A stretch of DNA of 64,000 bases from NCBI GenBank assembly GCA_903895845.1, contig CAITVK010000078.1:1-64000 (forward strand), given 5' to 3'. Source of the DNA: an uncultured Chitinophagaceae bacterium. Its GTDB lineage: Bacteria > Bacteroidota > Bacteroidia > Chitinophagales > Chitinophagaceae. The notes below the pieces were generated by a model. It was not told the DNA's origin, searched no databases, and was given only the letters and a program-made list of their open reading frames with translations. Shown here in pieces: positions 8,124 to 16,965 of the stretch. Position 1 is the stretch's first letter; the number at the start of each line of letters is the position of its first letter. A program made the position numbers and the translations under genes.

Positions 8124-9845
8124 TTACTTTATAGTTATAAAACATTTTTTATTCTCATAGCCAACTGCATCTAGCACCCAATGTTCTCCAGATTGCTCAA
8201 ATCCAAGGTTCTTATAATGGTCTTTTACCATCTCATTCTTGGCAGTAGGGATGTGTTCGCCTTTCAATATTTTATATCCTTGTTCTTTGGCATGACTGGC
8301 AATGGTATTCAATACAAAATGCTCCATTCCTCGCTTCAACACCCTGCAACTCATCAACCAGGTATTGATAAACAGCGTATCAGCATCTTCTTTTTCGAGG
8401 ATAACGACACAGATCATCCCATTATTCCCAAACTTATCTTCTAGTGTAAATGAAAAGGTAAAATGCGCTCCCGATACACCCAACTGTTCAATATCTGCTT
8501 CCGTAAACCTCACTGTTCTGAGGTTGAATTGATTGGAGCGTTGCGACAATTGCGCCACCCTCGGCGTATTGAACTTATTGAACGACTCTACTACAGAAAT
8601 CATGTCCAGACTCTTTAAAAAGTCGTCCTCGTTTGTAAACTTTTGTTGCAGTGTTGCCCGTTGCGCCTCTACCTGATACTGCTTTGTTCTTTCGGCATCT
8701 TCGTTTGAATAAGAAACTGTTTCAAACAGATTCAGCGTATACAGATATTCCAAGTATTCAGCAGGATCTTCGGGTAATTCTGGCACACATATCTGAGGGA
8801 TATTTTCCCGAACAATGTTTCTTTCAAAAGGATTATCATCCAAAAATACCATCGAGTCGAAGCCAATATTTAGGATACTTTGTATCTGACGGATGTTGTC
8901 TGCCTTATTTTCCCAGTTAGCAATAAAAACAGCAATATCTTCCAAGTTCAACACCATATCTGGGTGTTTCTCAAAAGGTTCCTTTGCTACCGATTCTGTA
9001 TTCTTGCTACAAACCGCAACGATGATTCCTCTGTTCTTTAGCTTTTTAATCCAATACTGAAACTCAGTAAATGATTTCCCAATTCCTAATGTTCCCAACT
9101 GAATATTCTCCAAGCCATCATCGCCAATAATGCCGCCCCAGGTAGTATTATCCAGATCAAGTATCACACATTTCTTGAAATTGCCATTGATCGCGCTGAT
9201 GATTGCCACCGTTTTGGCGGCTACTTTTGGTATTGCTTCGATACTCAATACCATCTCCGTATTGATATATACGGAAGGTTGAAAGAAATTCGCCTTGCCA
9301 ATTTCATTCTGAATGGAGGAGATATCGCTTACATAAAAGTTTCCTGTTTTGGCAGCAAACTCCATCAATCCAAAGTTCAATTTGCGCAATTGATACAAGA
9401 AAGAAGCTTCTATCTTGTTGGCATAATTGCCAAAGACAGCGTCATCTATTTCGGTGTAATTGAAGTATATTGTTTTGCAGTAGAGTGCACTTTGCAGGGT
9501 AGCCTGAAAAGATTCTATTGCCGACAACTCTTGGAAAGCAAGTGAACCTTGCGCATCGGGTTTTAGTTTGTTGTACTTGCCCAGTAGCTTGTGAGCCGAT
9601 TGAAACAGGATAACCACCTGTGGGGCAAACTCATACAATTCGGAAGTAGGGTCGAATACCTGACGTTCAATCTGGTTAAAATCTGCTTCCCACACCTGCA
9701 AGTCGAAGCCCTTGTCGTACCCCTCCCCTCTCAATGCCTGACACAAAAACTGTGTGGCACTATCCCCTAGTATCGCAACTTTTATCTTTTTCAAGGAAGA
9801 AAAGTCCTTCTTCAAATTCTTCTTTAATGCAGAGAAGTCCTTCAT
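8124..9845 (-). CDS. FkbH-like HAD-IIIC family enzyme, glyceryl-ACP-type loading
   Basis: 573 residues. The N-terminal part (about 1-220) has an SGNH-like start (VAILGDSATQFL). A HAD-IIIC domain begins with CVILDLDNTTWGG near residue 228-240, the DxDxT nucleophile motif of FkbH proteins. The C-terminal part (about 400-573) is GNAT-like. Characterised FkbH enzymes take 1,3-bisphosphoglycerate, dephosphorylate it and load a glyceryl unit on an ACP. It is the first gene of the operon with ACP, MaoC-like, SDR and MBOAT. By inference it loads a C3 unit, or a related phosphorylated acid, on the adjacent carrier. The domain assignment is firm; the substrate is not. Confidence 0.88.
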   Translation of the reverse strand: MKDFSALKKNLKKDFSSLKKIKVAILGDSATQFLCQALRGEGYDKGFDLQVWEADFNQIERQVFDPTSELYEFAPQVVILFQSAHKLLGKYNKLKPDAQGSLAFQELSAIESFQATLQSALYCKTIYFNYTEIDDAVFGNYANKIEASFLYQLRKLNFGLMEFAAKTGNFYVSDISSIQNEIGKANFFQPSVYINTEMVLSIEAIPKVAAKTVAIISAINGNFKKCVILDLDNTTWGGIIGDDGLENIQLGTLGIGKSFTEFQYWIKKLKNRGIIVAVCSKNTESVAKEPFEKHPDMVLNLEDIAVFIANWENKADNIRQIQSILNIGFDSMVFLDDNPFERNIVRENIPQICVPELPEDPAEYLEYLYTLNLFETVSYSNEDAERTKQYQVEAQRATLQQKFTNEDDFLKSLDMISVVESFNKFNTPRVAQLSQRSNQFNLRTVRFTEADIEQLGVSGAHFTFSFTLEDKFGNNGMICVVILEKEDADTLFINTWLMSCRVLKRGMEHFVLNTIASHAKEQGYKILKGEHIPTAKNEMVKDHYKNLGFEQSGEHWVLDAVGYENKKCFITIK

Positions 9846-10001
9846 AGCAGTCCTTTGTGAGTTTTATTGTTTATTGATGCCATTTCTATTCAGCATGAAT
9901 ATTTCCGCAATGATAATAAAATATTCCTTTATACTTTGATTATACGAGTTTTCAATAAAAACAACTGCTCTACTAAATCTTTTTTAACTGTATTACTAAA
10001 T

Positions 10002-10038
10002 AAAAAAAGACCAGAAGAAGTATTTAACTCTCCGGTCT
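10002..10038 (-). terminator. Intrinsic terminator of the L-fucose operon
   Basis: Minus-strand hairpin with AGACC at one end and GGTCT at the other, a partly paired interior (GGAGAGT against ACTTCTTCT), then seven T residues. It lies just downstream of the aldo/keto reductase stop. Confidence 0.7.
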
Positions 10039-10065
10039 CACATTAAACTTAAAAAATAAACTTAA

Positions 10066-11088
10066 CTAATAAGGCAAGGGGTTGTATTCCATCAAGCCTT
10101 CTTCAACCATAGTATCCCAAAATGCTTTAGGAACTTCTTTTTCGGTCATTCTCACATTGGATTTTACCTTATACGGATTTGTTGTACTTAGTGCCACACT
10201 TGTGATTCCATGAATGTGAAACCCAAAATAAAAACAAGCTTCGCTAGGTGTAATATCGAACCTATGACATACATCATAGAAACGATTACGCCAGTCATAC
10301 AATTTCTTTCCTTCCTCAGATGAGTCATCAATAAGGTGATAATTATAATGGTCACTTCCTATTAGGAACCCCCCATTAAAGACAGCTGAGTTAATGACAG
10401 ACACGCCCTTTTTATTCAGCTCGGCAATAAAATCAATTAGCTCTTTAGGGTGACTATGAATAGTTAAACTATTGGCAATCATTACCCAGTCCAGATCAAC
10501 ATCTTTTGAAATACGTTCAATTACCCTCCATTGTTTAGACCCCACCCCTACCGAATTAACCTTTCCTTGTTCTTTTAGTTCTGTGAGTGCACGATAAGCT
10601 TCCAGTATATCATTATACAATTTATCTTCTTCTTCCTTAGATGTAGCAGTAGCAAGATATTCATCGGGATCATGTACAGAAGCCATCTGTGATGAGTAAT
10701 CCCCTAGCAACTCATTACCTTGCTCAAAGCAATCCAAAATGCCCTGATAGCTAATTCTTTGTACGGCATCATGTGTAAGATTTTTCCAGACTCCTTTCTC
10801 AAACGTTGGTTCATCTGTGGTAAGAGGCACCTGATACCAAGCAAGTTTATTGCTTATGATTACCTCCTTGGGATCAACATTTAATGCTTTCAAACATTTC
10901 CCCAAAACTTCCAATGCCATCCCTGCACCATATTTACCGGCACTGTCAAACACTGGGAGTCCCTTCGCTTCAGCCACGCATTCTTTTACAATTGCCAACT
11001 TCTTTTCAAAAGTAGTTTCATTGTAGATATTACCTAATCCACTCGTGCCAAAGATTACTGGCGGCAGTTGATTTTTTTTGTTTTTCAT
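10066..11088 (-). CDS. Aldo/keto reductase, probable L-fucose (D-threo-aldose) 1-dehydrogenase
   Basis: 340-residue NAD(P)-dependent AKR with the conserved start PPVIFGTSGLGNIY and the barrel motif VFDSAGKYGAG. It resembles the D-threo-aldose/L-fucose 1-dehydrogenase group, which oxidises L-fucose to L-fuconolactone. It is the last gene of the operon, behind a fuconolactonase-like amidohydrolase, a mutarotase and FucP. That context is the main reason for the substrate assignment. The operon terminator follows about 30 bases after the stop. Confidence 0.85.
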   Translation of the reverse strand: MKNKKNQLPPVIFGTSGLGNIYNETTFEKKLAIVKECVAEAKGLPVFDSAGKYGAGMALEVLGKCLKALNVDPKEVIISNKLAWYQVPLTTDEPTFEKGVWKNLTHDAVQRISYQGILDCFEQGNELLGDYSSQMASVHDPDEYLATATSKEEEDKLYNDILEAYRALTELKEQGKVNSVGVGSKQWRVIERISKDVDLDWVMIANSLTIHSHPKELIDFIAELNKKGVSVINSAVFNGGFLIGSDHYNYHLIDDSSEEGKKLYDWRNRFYDVCHRFDITPSEACFYFGFHIHGITSVALSTTNPYKVKSNVRMTEKEVPKAFWDTMVEEGLMEYNPLPY

Positions 11089-11153
11089 TTAGTTAGAGAT
11101 AAAAAGTTGTAAGCGTTAAGTTCTATTCGTAGTTCCTGACTTGATAATGTATT

Positions 11154-11996
11154 TTATAAATTATAAAATTTACTTGCATTCTGATTAAAGAACTGATTCT
11201 TTTCATCAATGCTATATGATGCAAAATAGTCTTCTACTATCCCAATCATTTGTGAATAGGATGCAGCTACCTCGCATACAGGCCAATCAGAGCCAAACAT
11301 CAATCGGTTCATACCAAAGGCTTCAACCACAACATCAAGGTAAGGGGCAAAGTCTGTTGGCTGCCACATTTTATAATCCGCCTCTGTAACCATCCCACTC
11401 ACTTTGCAATAGACATTCTGGTAGTGAGACAGCGCAACCATCCCCTTAGCCCATTCATCAATCTGTCCCGCTTTTATGTAAGGCTTGGCAATATGGTCTA
11501 TTACAAATGGCTGATTGGGGAATCTTTTCACCAGTTCCAACGCTGCATCAAGATGTTTGGGAAAGATGAGAATGTCATACGTAAAGTTGTGCTCCTGCAA
11601 TGTAGCAATCCCATCAATAAAACTGGGTTGCAACATAAAAGCAGGCTCTTCTCCTTGCAAGATGTGCCGGAACCCTTTGATGTGTTTAAACTGCGCATAA
11701 TAGGCTAACCTTTCAGCTACATCAACAGCACGCAAGTCTACCCAACCAACAACACCTTTTATTAAATCATACTCATCTGCTAAACCCAATAAGAAATCGG
11801 TTTCTTGTTCCGATTGATCTGCTTGTACAGCTATTGTTCCTATTACTCCATTACTACTTAGTATAGGTGCTAAATCGGCAGGCAAAAAATCTTTTCGTAT
11901 AGCGGACATCTCTTCATCAATCCAACTATGCTTTATTGGTTCGTATTGCCAGAAGTGTTGGTGCGCATCTATACACCCGATGTTTGCTATACTCAT
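11154..11996 (-). CDS. Amidohydrolase-2 family lactonase, probable L-fuconolactonase
   Basis: 280 residues, TIM-barrel metal-dependent hydrolase. The metal-binding HxH is in IDAHQHFWQYEP (His12, His14), and the late barrel Asp is in MFGSDWPVCE near residue 236-240. Amidohydrolases of this type (COG3618) open sugar lactones; L-fucono-1,5-lactonase is a known activity. It lies between the mutarotase and the aldo/keto reductase, so hydrolysis of L-fuconolactone to L-fuconate fits. L-rhamnonolactone is an alternative substrate. Confidence 0.85.
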   Translation of the reverse strand: MSIANIGCIDAHQHFWQYEPIKHSWIDEEMSAIRKDFLPADLAPILSSNGVIGTIAVQADQSEQETDFLLGLADEYDLIKGVVGWVDLRAVDVAERLAYYAQFKHIKGFRHILQGEEPAFMLQPSFIDGIATLQEHNFTYDILIFPKHLDAALELVKRFPNQPFVIDHIAKPYIKAGQIDEWAKGMVALSHYQNVYCKVSGMVTEADYKMWQPTDFAPYLDVVVEAFGMNRLMFGSDWPVCEVAASYSQMIGIVEDYFASYSIDEKNQFFNQNASKFYNL

Positions 11997-12007
11997 TGTT
12001 GCTTATT

Positions 12008-12352
12008 TTATTTTGCGTTCAAAGCAAATATCTGATTCATCAACATCCACTTCTCCCCATTCTTTGCAAATGGCATTGATTGCTGGAACTTCCACATCAG
12101 TTGTTCCCATTCCTGTACTTTCTCGTTGGCTGCATCCATAGCGGCTTTACGCTCAAAACTAAAAGTATCGTCTACTTCCATTATCATAAACATACGGTTA
12201 CCTACACGGTAAATCTCCATGTTGGTAATTCCTGCATCCCAAATGCTTTTCTTTATCTCTGGCCAGGCATTTTCAGGCTTGTGCCAGTTTTCATATTCTG
12301 CAATCAATTCATCATTATCAACCAGATCAACCGCTAAGCAATACTTTTTCAT
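12008..12352 (-). CDS. L-rhamnose mutarotase family protein, probable L-fucose mutarotase
   Basis: 114 residues matching the dimeric alpha-beta barrel RhaM family: short start KKYCLAVDLVDNDELIAEYENWH, then YRVGNRMFMIMEVDD. It interconverts sugar anomers so the dehydrogenase receives the right form. It sits 11 bases after the amidohydrolase on the operon and 15 bases from fucP. The family is named for rhamnose, but the neighbouring FucP makes L-fucose the likely substrate. Confidence 0.85.
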   Translation of the reverse strand: MKKYCLAVDLVDNDELIAEYENWHKPENAWPEIKKSIWDAGITNMEIYRVGNRMFMIMEVDDTFSFERKAAMDAANEKVQEWEQLMWKFQQSMPFAKNGEKWMLMNQIFALNAK

Positions 12353-12367
12353 ATATATGATTATTTA

Positions 12368-13732
12368 TTAGTCAACAACAGTTTTTACTTTATACCCTTT
12401 CAATCCAAACAACATAATTACAAAGAAAGAGACCATTGGCACAAAGAAGCTAAGCTGAATATTGCCTGTAGCATCGCTGATGTATGCAAAAACAGGAGGC
12501 AACAAAGCGCCTCCTACAATGGACATGATTATTAAGCTACTTCCATATTTGGTATCTCCCTCCAAGTCTTTTATTCCTAAAGAGAATATCGTAGGAAACA
12601 TGATAGACATAAAGAAGGCAATACCAATGAGTGCATATACGGGCGTTGTACCATGAGTTGTAATGGCAACAATGCACAAGGCAATGTTTATGGCGGCATA
12701 AATTGCGAGAAGTGTGTTTGGTAAAACAAATTTCATTAGGAAAGTACCTACAAAACGACCAATCATAAAGGCTAGTCCGGCAGCAGACAGATAATAAGAG
12801 AAGTAATCGGACTGGCTCGAATCGCTTATCAGGTGCAGGAACCTAAACAATCCTTCAATGGCTAATATCAAACCATCTTTGGGTGTACCAACCGGAATAG
12901 TTTTTGAGGCAAAAAGCATAAAGAAGCTAAAAACACAAACTTGTGCACCTACGTAAAAGAATTGAGAAGCTACTCCCCAACTAAGGTGTACGTGTTTTAG
13001 GGCATGAAAAATACTCTTGCTACTTGCTTTATCCTCCCCATCTTTTATCTCGGGCAATTTTGTAAAATAGAATGCCAATGCAATGATTAGCAGTATACTT
13101 CCCAATATAAAATAGGGCAGTTTTACGGTAGATGCCTCCGAGGCTAAGGTTAGTTTCTTTACCGCCTCCGTCATCTTACTTAATTCTGCATCGGTTGCCC
13201 CTTTGGTCAATATCAATTTCGCACCAATGATGGGCGCCAACGTAGCAGCAAGCCCATTGAACGATTGTGCAAAATTTAATCGTTGACTCGAAGTCTTGGG
13301 GTCTCCCAACAAAGAAGCGTAAGGGTTGGCAGCAGTTTCCAATATGGTCAATCCACAGGCGATAATGAATAAAGCACCTAGGAAGAAGATATACATTTGT
13401 GTGTTAGCTGCAGGAATAAACAAAAACGAGCCCGTTGCAAACAACAACAGCCCTGTGATAATGCCCGATTTATACCCATACTTTTTCATGATGAAACCTG
13501 CGGGTAATGCCATTGCGAAGTAGGCAATAAACACGGCAGAATCAACCAATGAAGCCTGCACAGTAGATAAGGTAAATGATCTTTTTAAATGAGGTATCAA
13601 TATTGGGTCTAAATTGTGGGCAAATCCCCACAAGAAGAATAAGGAAGTAATGAGGATAAAGGGGAACAAATAATTACCTTTTTCTGTAGGTTCAGTACTA
13701 GAAAGTTGAGAAGCATTTTGAGGCAGCGCCAT
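12368..13732 (-). CDS. fucP: L-fucose:H+ symporter (FucP-like MFS permease)
   Basis: 454 residues with about 12 membrane spans. The N-terminal signature LFFLWGFAHNLDPILIPHLKR is close to the FucP motif, where an Asn/Asp pair in the first span is important for sugar/proton transport. GMALPAG-type and AANPYASLLG motifs of the FHS subfamily are present. It is the first gene of the minus-strand L-fucose operon. I see no standard promoter match in the 251 bases upstream. Other sugars are transported by some FHS members, so the L-fucose call leans on the operon. Confidence 0.88.
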   Translation of the reverse strand: MALPQNASQLSSTEPTEKGNYLFPFILITSLFFLWGFAHNLDPILIPHLKRSFTLSTVQASLVDSAVFIAYFAMALPAGFIMKKYGYKSGIITGLLLFATGSFLFIPAANTQMYIFFLGALFIIACGLTILETAANPYASLLGDPKTSSQRLNFAQSFNGLAATLAPIIGAKLILTKGATDAELSKMTEAVKKLTLASEASTVKLPYFILGSILLIIALAFYFTKLPEIKDGEDKASSKSIFHALKHVHLSWGVASQFFYVGAQVCVFSFFMLFASKTIPVGTPKDGLILAIEGLFRFLHLISDSSQSDYFSYYLSAAGLAFMIGRFVGTFLMKFVLPNTLLAIYAAINIALCIVAITTHGTTPVYALIGIAFFMSIMFPTIFSLGIKDLEGDTKYGSSLIIMSIVGGALLPPVFAYISDATGNIQLSFFVPMVSFFVIMLFGLKGYKVKTVVD

Positions 13733-13983
13733 CGTTTTTTAGTTTAATGTTAGTAAAAAAATACCGGTTTAAGCAATTTGGCGGCTAAAATAAGGATAAA
13801 ACTGATAATTCAGTTTAAATAGAGCTTAAATACAAAACGATTTTGTGATCTATCTACTCCGCAAAGCAAAAGAGGTTTTTAATCCAAAAAAGTTTAAAGA
13901 TGTACGTTACAAATGTTTTAGTCCGGCTACTTGTATCAATGTACGTTTTATTAGATATTTTTTACACAACATAAATAGAATTA

Positions 13984-14904
13984 ATGCTTATTACTAAAAA
14001 GAATTGCTGGCTGGCTTGTTTTTTATTCCTTGCCCTTAAACTAACTGCACAGACATACGAACCAGGCAATGTTTATTTTGATAAAAACAAATGGGTAGAA
14101 TTTATTCCCGGCACCATGCCATTGGTAATTAGTGTGCCGCATGGCGGATCCATTGAGCCTGCAGATGTGCCAGACAGAACTTGCCCAGGGGTAGTTACTG
14201 TTACCGATGGCCGTACCATCAACCTGGCGAGAGCAATTATAGACGTTTTTAAAAAGAATTATGGCTTTTATCCTTCCATTATTATTTGCCATCTAAAACG
14301 ATTGAAAGTGGATGTTAACCGCGAGATAGAAGTGGCTACATGTGGCAATGAAGACATGAAGGTCCCTTGGCGCTATTGGCATGAAATGATAGATACAGCC
14401 ATTGCTCAAGCTAAAAGTAAATATGGAAAGACTATTTATATTGACCTACACGGGCAAGGTCATCCCAATCAACGGTTGGAATTAGGCTATTTGCTAGACA
14501 ATGAACAACTACAACAGTCTAGCAAAAGCAAGGATGATACTGTTTTCTCCAGTATATCTTCCCTGCACAACCTGATAGAAAGTAGTGGTGACAAATTGAA
14601 ACTAAAAGAGTTGCTAACTGGCCCCAATGCCTTTGGTACCTGGATGGTGGAGTCTGGCTTTCCAGCTACTCCTAGCCAGCAAGATCCTTACCCTTATCCC
14701 AATGAAAAGTACTTCGATGGCGGGTTCAATGTGCGTCGGTTTACTCAGGAACCCAATGTAATTGGCTGGCAAATAGAAAGTAACAACAGGGGTGTGCGCG
14801 ACAATATGACTTCTTGCTACTCATTTGCGGAGGCATTTTCTAAGAACATCATTCGTTACATCAATACGTATCTGAACATCGATACAAAATCTATTGGCAA
14901 ATAA
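13984..14904 (+). CDS. Secreted N-formylglutamate amidohydrolase-like protein, copy 1
   Basis: 306 residues with a signal peptide ending at about residue 23 (LALKLTAQ). The body shows LVISVPHGG (His53), LKVDVNREIE and IDLHGQGHP (about 154-162), the likely metal-binding positions of the N-formylglutamate deformylase fold. Classical family members act in the cytoplasm in histidine degradation. Here the protein is exported and no hut genes are nearby, so the substrate is probably different. It is followed after 12 bases by a paralogue with the same architecture. Confidence 0.75.
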   Translation: MLITKKNCWLACFLFLALKLTAQTYEPGNVYFDKNKWVEFIPGTMPLVISVPHGGSIEPADVPDRTCPGVVTVTDGRTINLARAIIDVFKKNYGFYPSIIICHLKRLKVDVNREIEVATCGNEDMKVPWRYWHEMIDTAIAQAKSKYGKTIYIDLHGQGHPNQRLELGYLLDNEQLQQSSKSKDDTVFSSISSLHNLIESSGDKLKLKELLTGPNAFGTWMVESGFPATPSQQDPYPYPNEKYFDGGFNVRRFTQEPNVIGWQIESNNRGVRDNMTSCYSFAEAFSKNIIRYINTYLNIDTKSIGK

Positions 14905-14916
14905 CAATAACAAACC

Positions 14917-15828
14917 ATGAATAGAACGATACTCTTTTTTGCCCTGATTACGATTACCTTCCGTCTTACTGCGCAAACCTACAAAGAGGGCAATATATAT
15001 TATGACAAAAACAAGTGGGTAGAATTTATTCCGGGCAATATGCCGCTGGTGATAAGTGTGCCACATGGTGGTCTCATCAATTTGACTGATGTACCCGACA
15101 GAACCTGTCCCGATGCCATAACTGTGATAGATACCCATACACAAGATCTGGCAAAGGCTATCGACTCGGTATTCAGGCGCGATTATCACTTTCATCCCTC
15201 CATCATCTTATGTAACCTGAGAAGATTGAAGGTGGATATGAACCGGGAAATAGAACTGGGCACTTGTGGTAACGAATTGATGCGCACTCCTTGGATGCAG
15301 TGGCACGACTGGGTAGATACGGCTTTGGCAATGGCTGTGAAGCAATACGGACAGTCGGCTTATATTGACTTGCACGCACAAGGTCATCCCGAACAACGAT
15401 TGGAACTGGGCTATCTGCTCACGCCAAAAGAACTGGAAGAGTCAAGCAAAGGCGACAACGATACAGCATATACCTACAAGGCATCTATAAAGAATTTGAT
15501 TGCAGCCAACAAGGGTAAATTGACTTTGAAAGAGTTGCTTACCGGCCCAAATGCTTTTGGTACCTGGATGGTGGAGTCTGGCTTTCCTTCTGTACCTAGC
15601 AAGCAAGATCCCTATGCTTTTTCCAACCAAAAGTACTTTAATGGGGGCTACAACACGGCACGTTACGCAAGGTATCCCAACGTATTTGGGTGGCAGATAG
15701 AAACAAATAGTAAGGGAGTGAGAGATACCCCCGAAGCTTACTATCGCTTTGCGGAGGCTTTTGTAAAAAACATCATGCGTTATATTGCAACATATACATC
15801 GATAGATGTCAAGAAAATAGGCAAGTAA
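14917..15828 (+). CDS. Secreted N-formylglutamate amidohydrolase-like protein, copy 2
   Basis: 303 residues, strongly similar along its full length to the gene upstream: the same FDKNKWVEFIPG-type start, ISVPHGG, KVDMNREIELGTCGNE, YIDLHAQGHP and GPNAFGTWMVESGFP. The signal peptide ends near residue 20 (TFRLTAQ). The substitution of HGQGHP by HAQGHP is the main difference in the presumed active site. The pair arose by tandem duplication and is co-transcribed; an intrinsic terminator follows 35 bases after the stop. Confidence 0.75.
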   Translation: MNRTILFFALITITFRLTAQTYKEGNIYYDKNKWVEFIPGNMPLVISVPHGGLINLTDVPDRTCPDAITVIDTHTQDLAKAIDSVFRRDYHFHPSIILCNLRRLKVDMNREIELGTCGNELMRTPWMQWHDWVDTALAMAVKQYGQSAYIDLHAQGHPEQRLELGYLLTPKELEESSKGDNDTAYTYKASIKNLIAANKGKLTLKELLTGPNAFGTWMVESGFPSVPSKQDPYAFSNQKYFNGGYNTARYARYPNVFGWQIETNSKGVRDTPEAYYRFAEAFVKNIMRYIATYTSIDVKKIGK

Positions 15829-15863
15829 TCTTGCCATAACTCGGTATTTTTTCTTCAACATGT

Positions 15864-15898
15864 AAAGGCATGGCTTTTTCTAAAGCCGGCCTTTTTTT
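15864..15898 (+). terminator. Intrinsic terminator after the tandem amidohydrolase pair
   Basis: Stem AAAGGC/GCCTTT with inner GGCTTT/AAAGCC, four-base loop, then a run of seven T residues on the plus strand. Confidence 0.85.
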
Positions 15899-16100
15899 GT
15901 TTCCTCCTCATACTTTTAATTCCGCATAGGGAATACAGATATATCTTAGGTGTTGGTTACAGCTTACCAAACACGCATATCTACTACCTATCAAAGCACT
16001 TTTATCGTGATTTCTGCCTCAATCTTATCATCGGTATTCAATACATTCAAGAATTTTTGGGTAGCATTGTCACAGTTGTTTGGATATAATTAAGATATTT

Positions 16101-16310
16101 AAGCATTCCACGTCATTATTTAAGCTTAAATAATGACGCAACAAGCTTAAATAATGACGCAACAAGCTTAAATAGTCATCCGTAATGCTTAATTAATGAC
16201 GTGGAATGCTTGAATAGTCGCACAACAAGCTTGAATAATGACGCAACAAGCATGAATAATCATCCGTAATGCTTGAATAATGACGTGGAATGCTTGAATA
16301 ATGGCGAAAA
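16101..16310. repeat. Array A: ten 21-nt units, palindromic, superperiod 84 nt
   Basis: Ten consecutive 21-base blocks with no spacers. The first (16101-16121) is inverted relative to the rest; nine direct blocks follow from 16122. Shared core: A(A/T)GCTT(A/G)AATAATGACG. The 3' ends alternate among CGCAAC, CATCCGTA and CGTGGA, and blocks 3-6 are echoed by blocks 7-10, giving an 84-base superperiod. AAGCTT and GCATTCCACGTC segments let neighbouring blocks pair with each other. The array lies between the amidohydrolase terminator and a pseudogene. One minus-strand frame is open through it and gives a 7-residue HYSS-type repeat, which I regard as a by-product of the 21-base period. Confidence 0.9.
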
Positions 16311-16480
16311 AAGGCACATTCAGGTGGTTTTTTGACAATTACTATCTTGCAATTGCCGTTTTTTTGGGTATTTTGGGGCATTTATTGGTAATGATGTAAG
16401 GATTTGATAACTTTTGGATAATGGAAATGTACGCACGTATCTATTTAAAATGTTTTTTTATGCTGATAATTTTCTGCAAT

Positions 16481-16509
16481 GGTCAACAACCCTTTGAGGG
16501 TTGTTGACC
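16481..16509. repeat. 13-bp perfect inverted repeat
   Basis: GGTCAACAACCCT, three-base loop TTG, then the exact reverse complement. It sits 30 bases beyond the stop of the pseudogene fragment. No T-tract follows on either strand, so it is a strong hairpin but not a classical terminator. Confidence 0.7.
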
Positions 16510-16539
16510 ATCCATAATAAGTACTCCCGCTCAATTAAA

Positions 16540-16947
16540 TTAATTGAAGTCGTCTTCTGTGAGGTCAACGTCCCAAAAGTTCATATTGTTCAGGTCGATC
16601 ATACTACCCATCAAATCGGTAAAAGAAACACTACCATCAATTGTTTTCTTGCTGATAACAGAATTGGAAGCTAGACCGTGTAACACAAACTCCATCAACA
16701 GGGCATTCTCCATGTCGTTGGCAGCATAAAAGTATTTCTTTACAAAACCATACACGCCAATTACTTCGTACTGAGCAGCAATTTTATCGGGATCCTTACT
16801 ATCCAATATCAGATCGAGGTGGTTACCCGCATCAAACCAACATACTATCTGTTTGTAAGGATTCTCTGCTTCTTTCTTCTCTACCGATTTTTTCCAGTAG
16901 GGTTCTTCTTTTACTTCAGAGGTTTTTGCGTTTTGTTTACCGTTTTG
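16540..16947 (-). pseudogene. C-terminal remnant of a Mg-chelatase-like AAA ATPase
   Basis: An open frame runs from just after a TAG (16948-16950) to the stop at 16540, about 135 codons, with no ATG in its first half. Translation includes EEPYWKKSVEKKEAENPYKQ, then WFDAGNHLDLIL and later LLMEFVLHGLAS. To my knowledge these resemble the extreme C-terminus of the roughly 480-residue MoxR/magnesium-chelatase-like ATPases of Bacteroidota. The AAA core with its Walker motifs is absent; the frame is cut off where the SDR gene ends (16966). A short protein could start at TTG 16806 (88 residues), but the conserved-looking sequence upstream of it argues for a truncated gene. Confidence 0.6.
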
Positions 16948-16965
16948 CTATTTATCTCAAAAAAC

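Noticed and set aside
16193-16381. Minus-strand 62-residue ORF with HYSS repeats
   Set aside because: It is array A read in an open frame; a 21-base period automatically gives a seven-residue repeat. No start context or homology supports it.
16540-16806. Functional 88-residue gene starting at TTG 16806
   Set aside because: The frame continues upstream with coding-like, family-like sequence to 16947, so a truncated larger gene fits better.
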